NCBI GenBank assembly: GCA_031396205.1
Contig: JANNKH010000028.1
Location: 27,951 to 91,950 of the forward strand
Source of the DNA: CAISIP01 sp031396205
Lineage (GTDB): Bacteria; Pseudomonadota; Gammaproteobacteria; Burkholderiales; Burkholderiaceae_C
Direction of reading: 5' to 3'
DNA length: 64,000 nucleotides
The notes under the pieces: model-generated
What the model was told of the DNA's origin: nothing
Seen by the model: only the letters and a program-made list of their open reading frames with translations
Databases searched by the model: none
Part shown: piece by piece, positions 49,211 to 58,894 of the stretch
Position numbering within the stretch: the stretch's first letter is position 1
Layout of the letters: every line of letters starts with the position of its first letter
Made by a program: the position numbers and the translations under genes

Positions 49211-51552
49211 TCCGCCCTCGCTGGAACCAGGATCTCGCGCTGTCCGCTGCCGCTCATAGCGCTGACAAGCCCGGCCTTTTCCATGTCCTCGACCAGCCGC
49301 GCGGCACGGTTGTAGCCAATCTTCAAGTGCCGCTGGACCAGCGAGATGCTGGCCTTGCGATTCTTCAGCACTACCTCCACGGCCTGGTCATACATCGGAT
49401 CCTTTTCGCCGCCATTGCCGCCGTCCCCGATGCCGTCCAGATCGCCATCGACCGTGCCACCTTCGAGCACACCCTCGATATAGTTCGGCTCTCCTTGCGA
49501 CTTGAGGTAGGCGACCACCCGGTGAACCTCCTCATCGCTGACAAACGCGCCGTGGACCCGGATCGGAAGGCCGGTTCCGCTGGGCAGGTACAGCATGTCC
49601 CCCATGCCCAGCAAAGCCTCGGCGCCCATCTGGTCCAGGATGGTGCGGCTGTCGATCTTGCTGCTGACCTGGAATGCGATCCGCGTCGGAATGTTGGCCT
49701 TGATCAGTCCGGTAATCACATCCACGCTCGGTCGCTGCGTGGCCAGGATCAGGTGAATGCCGGCCGCCCTGGCCTTTTGCGCCAGGCGCGCAATCAACTC
49801 CTCGATCTTCTTGCCCACCACCATCATCAGATCGGCCAGCTCGTCGATGACAACGACGATATGCGGCAAGCGCTCCAAGGGCTCTGGCTGCTCCGGGGTC
49901 AGGCTGAACGGGTTGGATACCAACTCGCCGCGCGACTTGGCATCCTCCAACTTGCTGTTGAATCCGGCGAGATTGCGCACGCCCATCTTGCTCATCAGCT
50001 TGTAGCGCCGTTCCATCTCGGCCACGCACCAGGTCAGGCCATGGGCGGCTTGGCGCATGTCGGTCACGACGGGAGCCAGCAGATGGGGAATGCCCTCATA
50101 CACCGACATCTCCAGCATCTTGGGATCGATCATCAGCAGGCGAACGTCACGGGCATCGGCTTTGTACAACAGGCTCAGGATCATGGCATTGATGCCGACC
50201 GACTTGCCTGCGCCGGTGGTACCCGCCACCAGCACATGCGGCATCTTGGCCAGGTCGGCGACCACCGGATTGCCGACGATGTCCTTGCCCAGACCAATAG
50301 TCAGCATGGACTTGGCTTCGTTGTAAACCCGCGAACCGAGGATCTCCGACAACCGAATCGACTGGCGCTTCGCGTTGGGCAGCTCGAGCGCCATATAGTT
50401 CTTGCCGGGAATGGTCTCCACGACCCGAATCGAGGTCAGGCTCAGGCTGCGTGCCAGGTCCTTGGCCAGCCCAACGATCTGCGAGCCCTTCACACCCAGT
50501 GCGGGCTCGATCTCATAACGGGTGATCACCGGCCCCGGCAAGGCCAGGATGACCCAGACCTCGACGCCGAAATCCTTGAGCTTCTTCTCGATCATGCGGC
50601 TGGTCATGTCCAGCATTTCCGGCGATACGGTTTCCTGGCGGGCCTGGGCGGTGTCAAGCAGATCGACTTGCGGCAATTTGCTGTCGGGCATGTCGGCAAA
50701 CAGCGGCTTCTGGCGCTCCTTGGCAACCCGCTCGCTCTTGGGCACCTCCAGTACCAACGGCTCGATCTGCACCGGCGCCGGGTGGTGTTCCTTGATCTCG
50801 ACCCGCTCGCCGGTCACGACGACCTCACGCTCGCGCGCGGCCTGCTGGCCCATGGCAATGTCCTGCACTGCTTCACGCTTCTTGCGGCGATACTCCAGCT
50901 GCGCATGCATTGCAGCGCCGATACGCTCGGCAACATTGCCCCAGGAGAATCGAAACGCCAGCGCCGCGCCGACCAGGCCAAGCAAGATCGCGACCAGGCC
51001 CGAGCCGGTAAAGCCAAGCCAGCGCAGACCCAAGGAACCCAACACGCTGCCCAGGGCGCCGCCACTGTCCGCCGGCAGCAGAACGTCGAAACTGTACAGG
51101 CGGGTCCACTCCAGCAGGCAACTGGCGCCCAGCAACATCAGCAGGCCACACCAGAAGGCAGGTCGACCGGTAAGCCAGGCATTGCGCGCCGGCGCACCCT
51201 CGCCCGGCAGTTGTGGCGCGGCTCCATGGCGCAACCAGCTCGCCAGTCCGGACAGCCAGGCGCGGCAGCCAACGGCGACCAGCCACCATGCGGAAAAACC
51301 AAACAGGTAGTAACTGGCGTCGGCAATCCAGGCGCCCAGACGTCCCGCTCGATTGACCAGGTCGCCGCCATGGCCGGAAGTGGACCAGGCCGTATCCGCC
51401 GGCGAATACGTCATCAGTGCCAAAACCCAGAAGGCCAACATCAACGCGCCGGCCGGCAAGGCCAGTTCGACCGCAAACTTGCCAAATCCAGCGGGAGGCG
51501 CGACGGGCGTCGCCCGTCTGCCGGAGGTCAGAGTATCAAGAGAATAAGTCAT
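49207..51552 (-). CDS. ftsK: DNA translocase FtsK
   Basis: A 781-residue chromosome-segregation motor at the division septum. The N-terminal membrane part (about four helices within the first 190 residues) is followed by a short charged linker, then the motor: Walker A GTTGAGKSVGIN, Walker B HIVVVIDELADLMM, LATQRPSVDVITGLIKANIP. The C-terminal gamma winged helix that reads KOPS sequences is present (NRKASISLVQRHLKIGYNRAARLVEDMEKAGLV). It lacks the very long linker of E. coli FtsK. The start lies 55 bp after the Crp/Fnr gene. Confidence 0.96.
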   Translation of the reverse strand: MTYSLDTLTSGRRATPVAPPAGFGKFAVELALPAGALMLAFWVLALMTYSPADTAWSTSGHGGDLVNRAGRLGAWIADASYYLFGFSAWWLVAVGCRAWLSGLASWLRHGAAPQLPGEGAPARNAWLTGRPAFWCGLLMLLGASCLLEWTRLYSFDVLLPADSGGALGSVLGSLGLRWLGFTGSGLVAILLGLVGAALAFRFSWGNVAERIGAAMHAQLEYRRKKREAVQDIAMGQQAAREREVVVTGERVEIKEHHPAPVQIEPLVLEVPKSERVAKERQKPLFADMPDSKLPQVDLLDTAQARQETVSPEMLDMTSRMIEKKLKDFGVEVWVILALPGPVITRYEIEPALGVKGSQIVGLAKDLARSLSLTSIRVVETIPGKNYMALELPNAKRQSIRLSEILGSRVYNEAKSMLTIGLGKDIVGNPVVADLAKMPHVLVAGTTGAGKSVGINAMILSLLYKADARDVRLLMIDPKMLEMSVYEGIPHLLAPVVTDMRQAAHGLTWCVAEMERRYKLMSKMGVRNLAGFNSKLEDAKSRGELVSNPFSLTPEQPEPLERLPHIVVVIDELADLMMVVGKKIEELIARLAQKARAAGIHLILATQRPSVDVITGLIKANIPTRIAFQVSSKIDSRTILDQMGAEALLGMGDMLYLPSGTGLPIRVHGAFVSDEEVHRVVAYLKSQGEPNYIEGVLEGGTVDGDLDGIGDGGNGGEKDPMYDQAVEVVLKNRKASISLVQRHLKIGYNRAARLVEDMEKAGLVSAMSGSGQREILVPARAE

Positions 51553-51607
51553 GCATCAGCCGTTTGCCCTGAGCTTACCCCAAGCACCAGCACAAGCCAG
51601 GACACAG

Positions 51608-52282
51608 CTAACGGGGTTTGAGCCGTCGATCCTTGATCACCAGGCTGCCGTCGTCTCGGGTTTCGACGAATCCCTGTTCCTCGAAGTCCTTCATCACCCG
51701 ACTGACCATCTCGCGCGACGCACCGACCATCTTGGCGATATCCTGACGTGATATCTTGTCGCGAATAATCCGCACATTGTTCTCATCTAGTGGCGCGCTC
51801 TCCATCAGTACATTGGCGACGCGTCCATATACATTCATCAGCGCAAGTGACTCGATCTTGCGGTCCGCACTACGCAGCCGCTGTACCAGGCCCTTCATCA
51901 CGGCGGCCACCGTTGTGGTATTTTCGGACAGGCAACGGTTGAACTCCGCTCCCCCCAGCACCAGCGCGTCGGTCTGCATCTCCGCCTCCACCGACGCAGA
52001 ATGCGGCTCGTGGTCGATCAAGCTCATTTCGCCGACGTAGTCACCCGGATGCATGGTGGCAAGGATAACCTCGCGGTCCCGGCTATCGGTGACGACCACG
52101 CGTGCCCGGCCCGCCAGCAAGATGAACAAAGACTCACACTTCTTGCCTTGTTCAACCAGAAACTCACCGCGCTTGAAACGCCGCTTGCCAACTGCGCCGG
52201 CCAGGGACTCGGCCTGCGCAGGTGTCAGCATCGCAAACAGAGGCACTCTGCGAATCAGATCCAGGTTGCTTAACATCGACAT
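51608..52282 (-). CDS. Crp/Fnr-family transcriptional regulator
   Basis: A 224-residue regulator. The cyclic-nucleotide-like beta-barrel (residues 20-120) includes MHPGDYVGEMSLIDHEPHSASV, the phosphate-binding-cassette position with Gly-Glu conserved. After the dimer helix the winged helix has ISRQDIAKMVGASREMVSRVMKDFEEQGF. There are no N-terminal cysteines of the FNR Fe-S type, so cyclic nucleotide or another ligand is more likely. A membrane adenylate cyclase gene is in the same window (60243-61556). AAAGGA precedes the ATG. Divergent from trxB. Confidence 0.88.
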   Translation of the reverse strand: MSMLSNLDLIRRVPLFAMLTPAQAESLAGAVGKRRFKRGEFLVEQGKKCESLFILLAGRARVVVTDSRDREVILATMHPGDYVGEMSLIDHEPHSASVEAEMQTDALVLGGAEFNRCLSENTTTVAAVMKGLVQRLRSADRKIESLALMNVYGRVANVLMESAPLDENNVRIIRDKISRQDIAKMVGASREMVSRVMKDFEEQGFVETRDDGSLVIKDRRLKPR

Positions 52283-52428
52283 CCGTGTTTCCTTTGGGAA
52301 ATTGCCCGCTTCCTACAATCGGGCCTGATGCTAACCTCGTATTGTGAGCGATTCCAGGATCGGCCGATTGTGCCGTCAGCGGCCAAAATCGTACACCTTA
52401 ATCTTACCCACCCATTTTTTGCTCAACC

Positions 52429-53379
52429 ATGACCGACACCAAGCACGCCCGCGTCCTGATCCTGGGCTCCGGCCCGGCCGGTTATTCCGCCGCCATCTAT
52501 GCTGCCCGCGCCAATCTCAAACCGGTGCTGGTTACCGGCATTGCACAGGGCGGTCAACTGATGACCACTACCGACGTCGACAACTGGCCGGCCGACGTTC
52601 ACGGAGTGCAGGGGCCGGAATTGATGCAACGATTTCTGGAACACGCCGAGCGCTTCAAGACCGACATCATCTTTGACCATATCAATAAGGTCGACCTGTC
52701 CCGACGCCCATTCCAGTTGATCGGCGACAGTGCCAGGTACACCTGCGATGCACTCATCATCGCCACCGGCGCATCGGCCAAATACCTGGGACTGCCATCC
52801 GAGTCCGCGTTCATGGGCAGGGGCGTTTCGGGCTGCGCGACCTGCGACGGCTTCTTTTACCGGGACCAAGTGTGCTGCGTGGTGGGGGGTGGAAATACTG
52901 CGGTGGAAGAAGCCCTGTATCTGTCCAACATTGCCAGCAAGGTCTATCTCATCCATCGGCGGGACAAGTTCAAGGCAGAGGCGATCCTGGTCGACAGGTT
53001 GATGGACAAGGTCGCCACGGGCAAGATCGAACTCAGGACCCACCGTACGCTGGACGAAGTTCTGGGCGACGAATCGGGTGTCACCGGCGTGCGGCTCAAG
53101 CGCACCCAGGACGGCATCACCGAGGATCTACCGTTGGCAGGCTGCTTCATTGCGATCGGACATGCGCCCAACACCGATATCTTCCAGGGCCTACTCGAGA
53201 TGGCCGGCGGCTATATCGTGACCCAGTCCGGCCTCAAGGGAATGGCCACGATGACCAGCGTACCTGGCGTGTTCGCGGCGGGCGACGTGCAGGATCATGT
53301 CTATCGGCAGGCCATCACCAGCGCTGGAACCGGGTGCATGGCGGCGCTGGACGCCCAGCGCTTTCTAGAGCAGGACTGA
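52429..53379 (+). CDS. trxB: Thioredoxin-disulfide reductase
   Basis: A 316-residue FAD/NADPH enzyme that reduces thioredoxin: FAD-binding GSGPAGYSAAIYAARA, redox-active CATC in GCATCDGFFY, NADPH-binding GGGNTAVEEALYLSNIA with HRRDKFK, and the C-terminal GVFAAGDVQDHVYRQA. The start codon has no clear Shine-Dalgarno sequence. Monocistronic, divergent from the Crp/Fnr gene by 146 bp. Confidence 0.96.
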   Translation: MTDTKHARVLILGSGPAGYSAAIYAARANLKPVLVTGIAQGGQLMTTTDVDNWPADVHGVQGPELMQRFLEHAERFKTDIIFDHINKVDLSRRPFQLIGDSARYTCDALIIATGASAKYLGLPSESAFMGRGVSGCATCDGFFYRDQVCCVVGGGNTAVEEALYLSNIASKVYLIHRRDKFKAEAILVDRLMDKVATGKIELRTHRTLDEVLGDESGVTGVRLKRTQDGITEDLPLAGCFIAIGHAPNTDIFQGLLEMAGGYIVTQSGLKGMATMTSVPGVFAAGDVQDHVYRQAITSAGTGCMAALDAQRFLEQD

Positions 53380-53419
53380 TGGGTTCCGATTCCGGTACGG
53401 CCGTTTATATTTCGCTGGT

Positions 53420-53531
53420 TATAATCCAGGGCTTTACCAAAATTGCCTGGCAACGGGTCTTCATGGTGAAATCAGGACAGGCCACCACGCGGTGGGACCA
53501 GGTTCAATTACCGCCACCACTTTCGGTGGCG
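53420..53531 (+). promoter_or_regulatory. rpmB-rpmG promoter and structured leader
   Basis: A consensus -10 (TATAAT, 53420-53425) with a weak -35 starts a leader of about 170 nt before rpmB. Two hairpins lie within it: CCACC-ACGC-GGTGG (53482-53495) and CGCCACC-ACTTTC-GGTGGCG (53512-53531). Their arms share the same CCACC/GGTGG sequence and so could swap partners. Neither is followed by a T run. A regulatory leader for the ribosomal protein operon is possible. Confidence 0.5.
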
Positions 53532-53604
53532 AGGTGCGGCGAAAGCCGTTAACGCATACGCGACGCACCCACCGTGTGATCGCGCAGTTTGATGGAGTGT
53601 CCAC

Positions 53605-53838
53605 ATGGCACGCGTTTGTGAAGTAACGGGCAAAGGCCCCATGGTGGGAAACAATGTTTCCCATGCCAACAACCGGACAAAGCGCCGCTTCCTGCCCAAC
53701 CTGCAGTACCGCCGTTTCTGGATCGAAACGGAAAGCCGTTGGGTTCGCCTGCGGGTTTCCAGTGCAGCCCTGCGCTTGATCGACAAGAAGGGAATCGAGA
53801 CCGTGCTGGCCGACATGCGCGCCCGGGGACAGACCTAA
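53605..53838 (+). CDS. rpmB: 50S ribosomal protein L28
   Basis: A 77-residue ribosomal protein: MARVCEVTGKGPMVGNNVSHANNRTKRRFLP (start, family-typical) and the end VSSAALRLIDKKGIETVL. GGAG precedes the ATG. Located 71 bp upstream of rpmG, the usual rpmB-rpmG order. Confidence 0.98.
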   Translation: MARVCEVTGKGPMVGNNVSHANNRTKRRFLPNLQYRRFWIETESRWVRLRVSSAALRLIDKKGIETVLADMRARGQT

Positions 53839-53909
53839 CCCAATTCGACTGCGGGCAGGTCACAACCCAATCGTGACCACGCCGCAATCCACTGACTGAA
53901 GGAAAAACC

Positions 53910-54080
53910 ATGGCTACCAAAGGCTCACGCGAGAAGATCAAGCTGGAATCCACTGCCGGCACCGGGCATTTCTACACGACCAGCAAAAACAAGAAAACCA
54001 TGCCAGAAAAAATGTTGATCAAGAAATTTGACCCGAAGGCCCGCAAACACGTGGACTACAAGGAAATCAAGCTGAAATAA
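53910..54080 (+). CDS. rpmG: 50S ribosomal protein L33
   Basis: A 56-residue protein: MATKGSREKIKLESTAGTG at the start, then TTSKNKKTMPEKM and KKFDPKARKHVDYKEIKLK. It is the zinc-independent form, without the CxxC pairs. GAAGGAAAAA precedes the ATG. A strong terminator follows the stop by about 23 bp. Confidence 0.98.
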   Translation: MATKGSREKIKLESTAGTGHFYTTSKNKKTMPEKMLIKKFDPKARKHVDYKEIKLK

Positions 54081-54103
54081 TCAGCTGAAATTCAGCCTAG
54101 AAA

Positions 54104-54127
54104 GGCCCGGTTCTCCGGGCCTTTTTT
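54104..54127 (+). terminator. Rho-independent terminator of rpmB-rpmG
   Basis: GGCCCGG-TTCT-CCGGGCC (54104-54121), a 7-bp stem, followed by six T residues. Confidence 0.92.
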
Positions 54128-54210
54128 ACGTTTGAGGAACGGCCCAATGTGGGACCAAGCTCGCATCAGCCTCCCACCGCCGGTTGGCGCCATGCACGCG
54201 ATTCGCCCAC

Positions 54211-54235
54211 AAAAAAGGCCCGGTGCGTCCGGGCC
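54211..54235 (-). terminator. Rho-independent terminator of the desaturase gene
   Basis: A GGCCCGG/CCGGGCC stem (54217-54235) with a 5-nt loop. Read on the minus strand it ends in six T residues (complement of the A run 54211-54216). It lies 33 bp past the desaturase stop. The stem is identical to that of the rpmG terminator. Confidence 0.85.
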
Positions 54236-54267
54236 CTCTTTACCGTGCCGTGGCCGACAGCATTGCT

Positions 54268-55482
54268 TCAAGCCCTGACAGCGCGCAACATGAAGGAGAA
54301 CTCACGCAGTGCTGCGATGCCGCTGCTCTCGGCCCGGTGGCACCATGCCTGCAGGTCAATGGCCAGTTGCTCGCGAGAATGCGAGGTGTTGAGCCACATC
54401 TGGCGCAACTCCTCGCGCATCGTGACCATCTTGTCCAGAACCGGATGGTGCTGCCGGGCCAGAACCAACTGCGGCGCCGCCGCCGCCGGCACCTTGTCGG
54501 CATCCCGGTGCAGCCAGCGTTTGGCGGCTACCAGAACAGAAACATCACCGTGCTTGGCCTTGATCGCGGCCAACTCGGTCACGCAGGCCTGGCGCAGGTC
54601 ATTGGCAAATCCGGCCATCACTTCATACCGGTGGGCAATCAGCGCTTCGAGCGTTTTCACATCGGCTACCGGTCGCACATCACCAAGTTGCAATTTGGGC
54701 GGCGTTTTTTTGACACGCGCCAAGCCCATTTTCGCAAGGACACTGATATAGAACCAGCCAATATCGAATTCATGCGGTTTGACCGAGAACTTGGCAGATG
54801 TCGGGTAGGTGTGGTGGTTGTTGTGCAACTCCTCGCCGCCAATCAGAATACCCCAGGGCACGATGTTGGTGCTGGCGTCTGGCGCCTCGAAGTTCCGATA
54901 GCCCCAATAGTGACCAATGCCGTTGATCACACCGGCAGCGGTCACCGGGATCCATGCCATCTGGACTGCCCAAACTGCCAGACCGGCAGCACCAAACAGC
55001 GCCAGATCAAGCAGCAGCATCAAGCCGACGCCCTGCCAGCTGAAGCGCGAATAAACATTGCGCTCAATCCAGTCGTTGGGGCAACCCTGGCTGTACTTGC
55101 TAAGTGTTTCCTGGTTCTTGGACTCGGCCCGATACAGTTCCGCACCCTGCCAGAAAACCTTCTTGATACCGTGGGCCACTGGGCTGTGCGGATCATCTGC
55201 CGTTTCGCATTTGGCGTGGTGCTTGCGGTGGATGGACACCCACTCACGGGTCACCTGGCCGGTCCCGATCCACAACCAGAAACGGAAAAAATGCGCAGGT
55301 ATCGCATGCAAGTCCATCGCGCGATGCGCCTGATGGCGGTGCAGGTAGATCGTGACGCTCGCAATAGTGATGTGGGTCGTCGCCAATGCGTACAGGACGA
55401 TTTCCCACCAAGCCAGGTCCCAAAGTCCATGCGACAGCCATTCCACAATGGCATTCAAGAAGCCCCAGTCGGGTAGCAACAT
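54268..55482 (-). CDS. Membrane fatty acyl desaturase (delta-9 type)
   Basis: A 404-residue di-iron membrane desaturase. The three histidine boxes are HRHQAHRA, HRKHHAKCETADDPHS and EELHNNHHTYPTSAKFS, separated by two hydrophobic hairpins. It introduces a double bond into acyl chains of CoA or phospholipid, adjusting membrane fluidity. The C-terminal 130 residues are a soluble helical extension beyond the desaturase core. ATG 55482 (MLLPDWGFLN) is preferred to 55530; a GGAAAAA tract precedes it. Confidence 0.9.
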   Translation of the reverse strand: MLLPDWGFLNAIVEWLSHGLWDLAWWEIVLYALATTHITIASVTIYLHRHQAHRAMDLHAIPAHFFRFWLWIGTGQVTREWVSIHRKHHAKCETADDPHSPVAHGIKKVFWQGAELYRAESKNQETLSKYSQGCPNDWIERNVYSRFSWQGVGLMLLLDLALFGAAGLAVWAVQMAWIPVTAAGVINGIGHYWGYRNFEAPDASTNIVPWGILIGGEELHNNHHTYPTSAKFSVKPHEFDIGWFYISVLAKMGLARVKKTPPKLQLGDVRPVADVKTLEALIAHRYEVMAGFANDLRQACVTELAAIKAKHGDVSVLVAAKRWLHRDADKVPAAAAPQLVLARQHHPVLDKMVTMREELRQMWLNTSHSREQLAIDLQAWCHRAESSGIAALREFSFMLRAVRA

Positions 55483-55662
55483 TTTTTCCGTCTCTCTGAT
55501 AGGTAAGCAGTAACGCCAAAAGCGATTCACGAGCGCAATAAGCCCATGGCCTGGCTTGCGCAGTCATCCAGCCTGCATGATCAACCCGCTATTTTAAGTG
55601 GCCCAACGCCCATTCACCTAGCGCAACGAATAACTATGCACGAAAAGTGACAACTCAAGCCA

Positions 55663-56940
55663 TCACGCCGTCTTTTTGCGCCAAATGGCAGCAAAAAATC
55701 CATCTGTCGCATGACGATGCGGCCACAAGCGCAAATAGGAGACGCCATCCAACCCATCATGGCAAAGGGTCTTGGCGTTTTCGACACCCAGATCCGACAG
55801 GATGTTGCACGCGTGCAACGACTCAAAATCGGGATTGGCTGCCGAAAAGCTACTGGCGATGTCTTCGTTCTCCTGGCGCAGAAGACTGCAGGTTGCATAG
55901 ACCAGACGCCCGCCAGGCTTGAGCAGGCGGGCAGCGCCTTGAACGATCGCCACCTGCGTCATGGCCATCTGCGCGACTACTTCTGCGCTCTGACGCCACT
56001 TCAAATCCGGATTGCGGCGCAAGGTCCCCAGACCTGAACAAGGTGCGTCGACCAGAACGCGGTCGATCTTGCCAGCCAGACGCTTGATGCGCTCGTCGCG
56101 CTCGTGGCTGATGGCAACCGGATGCACATTGGACAAGCCGCTGCGCGCCAGGCGTGGCTTGAGCGCATCAAGGCGGTGTGCTGAGGTATCGAACGCATAC
56201 AGGCGCCCGGTACTGCGCATGGCGGCGCCCAGGGCCAGTGTCTTGCCACCAGCGCCGGCGCAAAAATCAACCACCATCTCGCCGCGCCGCGCATCCACCA
56301 GCATGGACAACAACTGTGACCCTTCGTCCTGGACTTCAAATTCACCCTTCAAATAGGAGTCCAGTCGGGTCAACTGCGGCTTGCCGGCAAGCCGCAGCCC
56401 CCAGGGAGAAAATGGCGTCGCTGTCGATTCGATGCCGGCCCGGGACAAGGCCTCTTGAACTTCGACGCGTTTTGCCTTGAACGTGTTTACCCGCAGGTCC
56501 AGCCCGGCCGCCTCGTTGAGGCTTTCCGCCAGCGGCCAGAAATCATCGGCCAGTTCCTCCTTGAGACGCTGCGCCAACCAGTCCGGCAGATTGTGCCGAT
56601 GCCGCTCCATCAATTCGTCAGCGCGCACCCGGCCGCAGGCATCCAGCCAGGCCTTTTCCTGATCCGCCAGAGCACCGTCCAAAAATGCTCGGGGGCTCTG
56701 AAACCCCAGTATGGCCATGCGCCTGGCCTTGGCTCCGCTGCCGGACGGTGCAAGATGCTCGAACAATTGTTTCTTGCGCAAGACTGCAAACACAGTCTCC
56801 GTCAACGTACCACGTTCCCGGGGACCCAAGGACTTGTGTTCGCGATAAAAACGCGCCACCACCGCGTCCGCGGGATGGTCGAACCGCAAGACCTGCGCCA
56901 CCAGGTCGGTACAGGCCTGCAGCAATAGGGCGGGATGCAT
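55663..56940 (-). CDS. rsmB: RsmB/NOP-type rRNA (cytosine-C5) methyltransferase
   Basis: A 425-residue SAM-dependent RNA m5C methyltransferase. The N-terminal NusB-like helical domain (residues 1-130) is followed by the catalytic Rossmann fold: DEGSQLLSML, VVDFCAGAGGKTLALG (SAM site), DTSAHRLDALKPR, the DAPCSGLGTLRRNPD motif (Pro-Cys) and YATCSLLRQENE with the catalytic cysteine. Both cysteines are present. It probably modifies 16S C967; other members of the family are possible. Confidence 0.9.
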   Translation of the reverse strand: MHPALLLQACTDLVAQVLRFDHPADAVVARFYREHKSLGPRERGTLTETVFAVLRKKQLFEHLAPSGSGAKARRMAILGFQSPRAFLDGALADQEKAWLDACGRVRADELMERHRHNLPDWLAQRLKEELADDFWPLAESLNEAAGLDLRVNTFKAKRVEVQEALSRAGIESTATPFSPWGLRLAGKPQLTRLDSYLKGEFEVQDEGSQLLSMLVDARRGEMVVDFCAGAGGKTLALGAAMRSTGRLYAFDTSAHRLDALKPRLARSGLSNVHPVAISHERDERIKRLAGKIDRVLVDAPCSGLGTLRRNPDLKWRQSAEVVAQMAMTQVAIVQGAARLLKPGGRLVYATCSLLRQENEDIASSFSAANPDFESLHACNILSDLGVENAKTLCHDGLDGVSYLRLWPHRHATDGFFAAIWRKKTA

Positions 56941-57013
56941 GGCACGGATTGTCCCATGCGGGTCGCTCGACGGAACGGATGGCCCGGCCTGCCCCGTGCC
57001 AGGGACCGACCAT

Positions 57014-57604
57014 TCAGCGCCGTGTCAATTTCGCAATCGCGGCCGGATACATCAGATGCTCTTGCGTCACGACTCTGGCGGCAAGGCTTCGCGCGGTATC
57101 CTTCGCCAGTATCGGCACGACGGCCTGGGCCAGGATGGGGCCGCTGTCCAGTTCTGCCGTCACCATGTGCACGGTAGCGCCAGCCACGGTGCAGCCAGCG
57201 TCCAGCGCCCGTTGATGGGTATTGAGCCCGGTAAATGCCGGCAGCAAAGACGGATGGATATTGACCAGGCGTCCGGCATATCGCGCAACGAACCCCGGCG
57301 TCAGGACCCGCATGAAGCCGGCCAAAACCACCAAATCCGGGCGACCGGCGGGATCGAATCGATCGATTGCCTGTGCCAACGCATGGTCAAACGTGCTGCG
57401 ATCCGAAAATTGCCGATGGTCCACCACATCGGTCGGGACGCCCAACGTACGCGCAACGGCCAGGCCGCCTGCTTGCGGACGGTTGCTGATCACTGCTGCG
57501 ATACGGGTCTGGAAGCGGGCCTGCCAGTTGTCCCGTTGCGCGGCCTGCACGATCGCGGCCATGTTGGAGCCGGCACCCGAGATCAGGATCACGATATTCT
57601 TCAT
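57014..57604 (-). CDS. purN: Phosphoribosylglycinamide formyltransferase (GAR transformylase)
   Basis: A 196-residue enzyme of purine synthesis, transferring formyl from 10-formyl-THF to GAR: N-terminal ISGAGSNMAAIVQA, VLAGFMRVL, catalytic His in NIHPSLLPAF, and the Asp in ELDSGPILAQ. Standard length. It lies 73 bp downstream of rsmB on the same strand... and is itself transcribed from its own region, divergent from the acyl-CoA dehydrogenase pair. Confidence 0.95.
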   Translation of the reverse strand: MKNIVILISGAGSNMAAIVQAAQRDNWQARFQTRIAAVISNRPQAGGLAVARTLGVPTDVVDHRQFSDRSTFDHALAQAIDRFDPAGRPDLVVLAGFMRVLTPGFVARYAGRLVNIHPSLLPAFTGLNTHQRALDAGCTVAGATVHMVTAELDSGPILAQAVVPILAKDTARSLAARVVTQEHLMYPAAIAKLTRR

Positions 57605-57715
57605 ACGTCTGAAAATTATCGCCGCTGGGCAAGTTCTATCGACTTGTCACGGTTCGGACACGCACAATCGCACGACCGTGCTACAACATGGCAACGCCTG
57701 TTTGGAGTCAACTGT

Positions 57716-58894
57716 ATGGATCTGGCATTCACCCCACAAGAGCAGCAGTTTCGCAAGGACATCCACGCCTGGGTCGCGGCCAACCTGCCGTCGGACATTT
57801 CGCACAAGGTTCTCAATGCGCTGCATCTGAGTCGCGACGACATGCAGCGCTGGGCCAAGATACTCGGCAAGAATGGCTGGCTTGGCCATGGATGGCCCAC
57901 GGAATTCGGCGGCCCCGGCTGGAACTCGGTTCAAAAGCACCTGTTTGAGGAAGAATGCGCACTGGCCGGTGCACCACGGGTGGTTCCGTTCGGACCGGTG
58001 ATGGTCGCGCCGGTCATCATGGCGTTCGGGAACGCCGAGCAACAGAAGCGCTTCTTGCCGGGAATCGCCAGTGGTGAGGTGTGGTGGAGCCAGGGATACA
58101 GCGAACCGGGCTCGGGTAGTGACCTGGCCTCGCTCAAGACGCGGGCTGAGCGTCGCGGCAATAGTTACATCGTCAATGGACAGAAAACCTGGACGACACT
58201 GGGCCAGTATGGCGAATGGATCTTTTGCCTGGTGCGCACCAGCAGCGAAGGCAAACCCCAGACCGGCATCAGTTTCCTGCTGGTCGACATGAAGTCGCCT
58301 GGCGTTACCGTGCGTCCCATCCGCCTGCTCGACGGCAGCGTTGAGGTCAATGAGGTGTTCTTTGACAACGTCGAGGTGCCGGCCGAAAACCTGATTGGCG
58401 AAGAAAACAAGGGATGGACCTACGCCAAGCACCTGCTCAGCCATGAGCGCACCAACATCGCCGACGTGAACCGTGCCAAACGCGAACTCGAACGACTCAA
58501 GCGCATCGCCAAGGCCGAGGGCGTGTACGACGATAGCCGCTTTCGCGATGAGATCGCCAAACTGGAAGTCGACGTCGTGGCGCTCGAAATGCTGGTTCTG
58601 CGGGTTCTCGCGGCGGAGAAGTCGGGCAAGCAGACGCTGGACATCGCCGGTTTGTTGAAGATCCGTGGCAGCGAGATACAGCAACGCTACAGCGAGTTGA
58701 TGATGCTGGCGGCCGGCCCGTATGCGCTGCCGCTGATCCATGAGGCAATGGAAGCCGGATGGCAAGGCGATGCGGTGGGTGCTCTGCACTGTGCGCCGCT
58801 GGCCACGACCTACCTGAACATGCGCAAGACCACCATCTATGGCGGATCCAACGAAGTACAGCGCAATATCGTTTCGCAGGTGGCACTGGGCTGA
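57716..58894 (+). CDS. Acyl-CoA dehydrogenase, large partner (PimC-like)
   Basis: A 392-residue FAD flavoprotein: WGWP-like GHGWPTEFGGPGWN, WWSQGYSEPGSGSDLASLKTRAER (FAD/substrate segment), NGQKTWTT, and the C-terminal TTIYGGSNEVQRNIVSQVALG. The usual catalytic Glu position is not certain from inspection. Paired with the next gene, as in pimeloyl-CoA dehydrogenase large/small subunits. The ATG at 57716 has GGAG upstream; the longer open frame is not supported. Confidence 0.88.
   Translation: MDLAFTPQEQQFRKDIHAWVAANLPSDISHKVLNALHLSRDDMQRWAKILGKNGWLGHGWPTEFGGPGWNSVQKHLFEEECALAGAPRVVPFGPVMVAPVIMAFGNAEQQKRFLPGIASGEVWWSQGYSEPGSGSDLASLKTRAERRGNSYIVNGQKTWTTLGQYGEWIFCLVRTSSEGKPQTGISFLLVDMKSPGVTVRPIRLLDGSVEVNEVFFDNVEVPAENLIGEENKGWTYAKHLLSHERTNIADVNRAKRELERLKRIAKAEGVYDDSRFRDEIAKLEVDVVALEMLVLRVLAAEKSGKQTLDIAGLLKIRGSEIQQRYSELMMLAAGPYALPLIHEAMEAGWQGDAVGALHCAPLATTYLNMRKTTIYGGSNEVQRNIVSQVALG

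Noticed and set aside
49147..51621. Open frame of over 800 codons on the plus strand opposite ftsK
   Set aside because: Antisense shadow of ftsK; composition is biased (Gln/Arg/Ala/His) and no family is recognisable.
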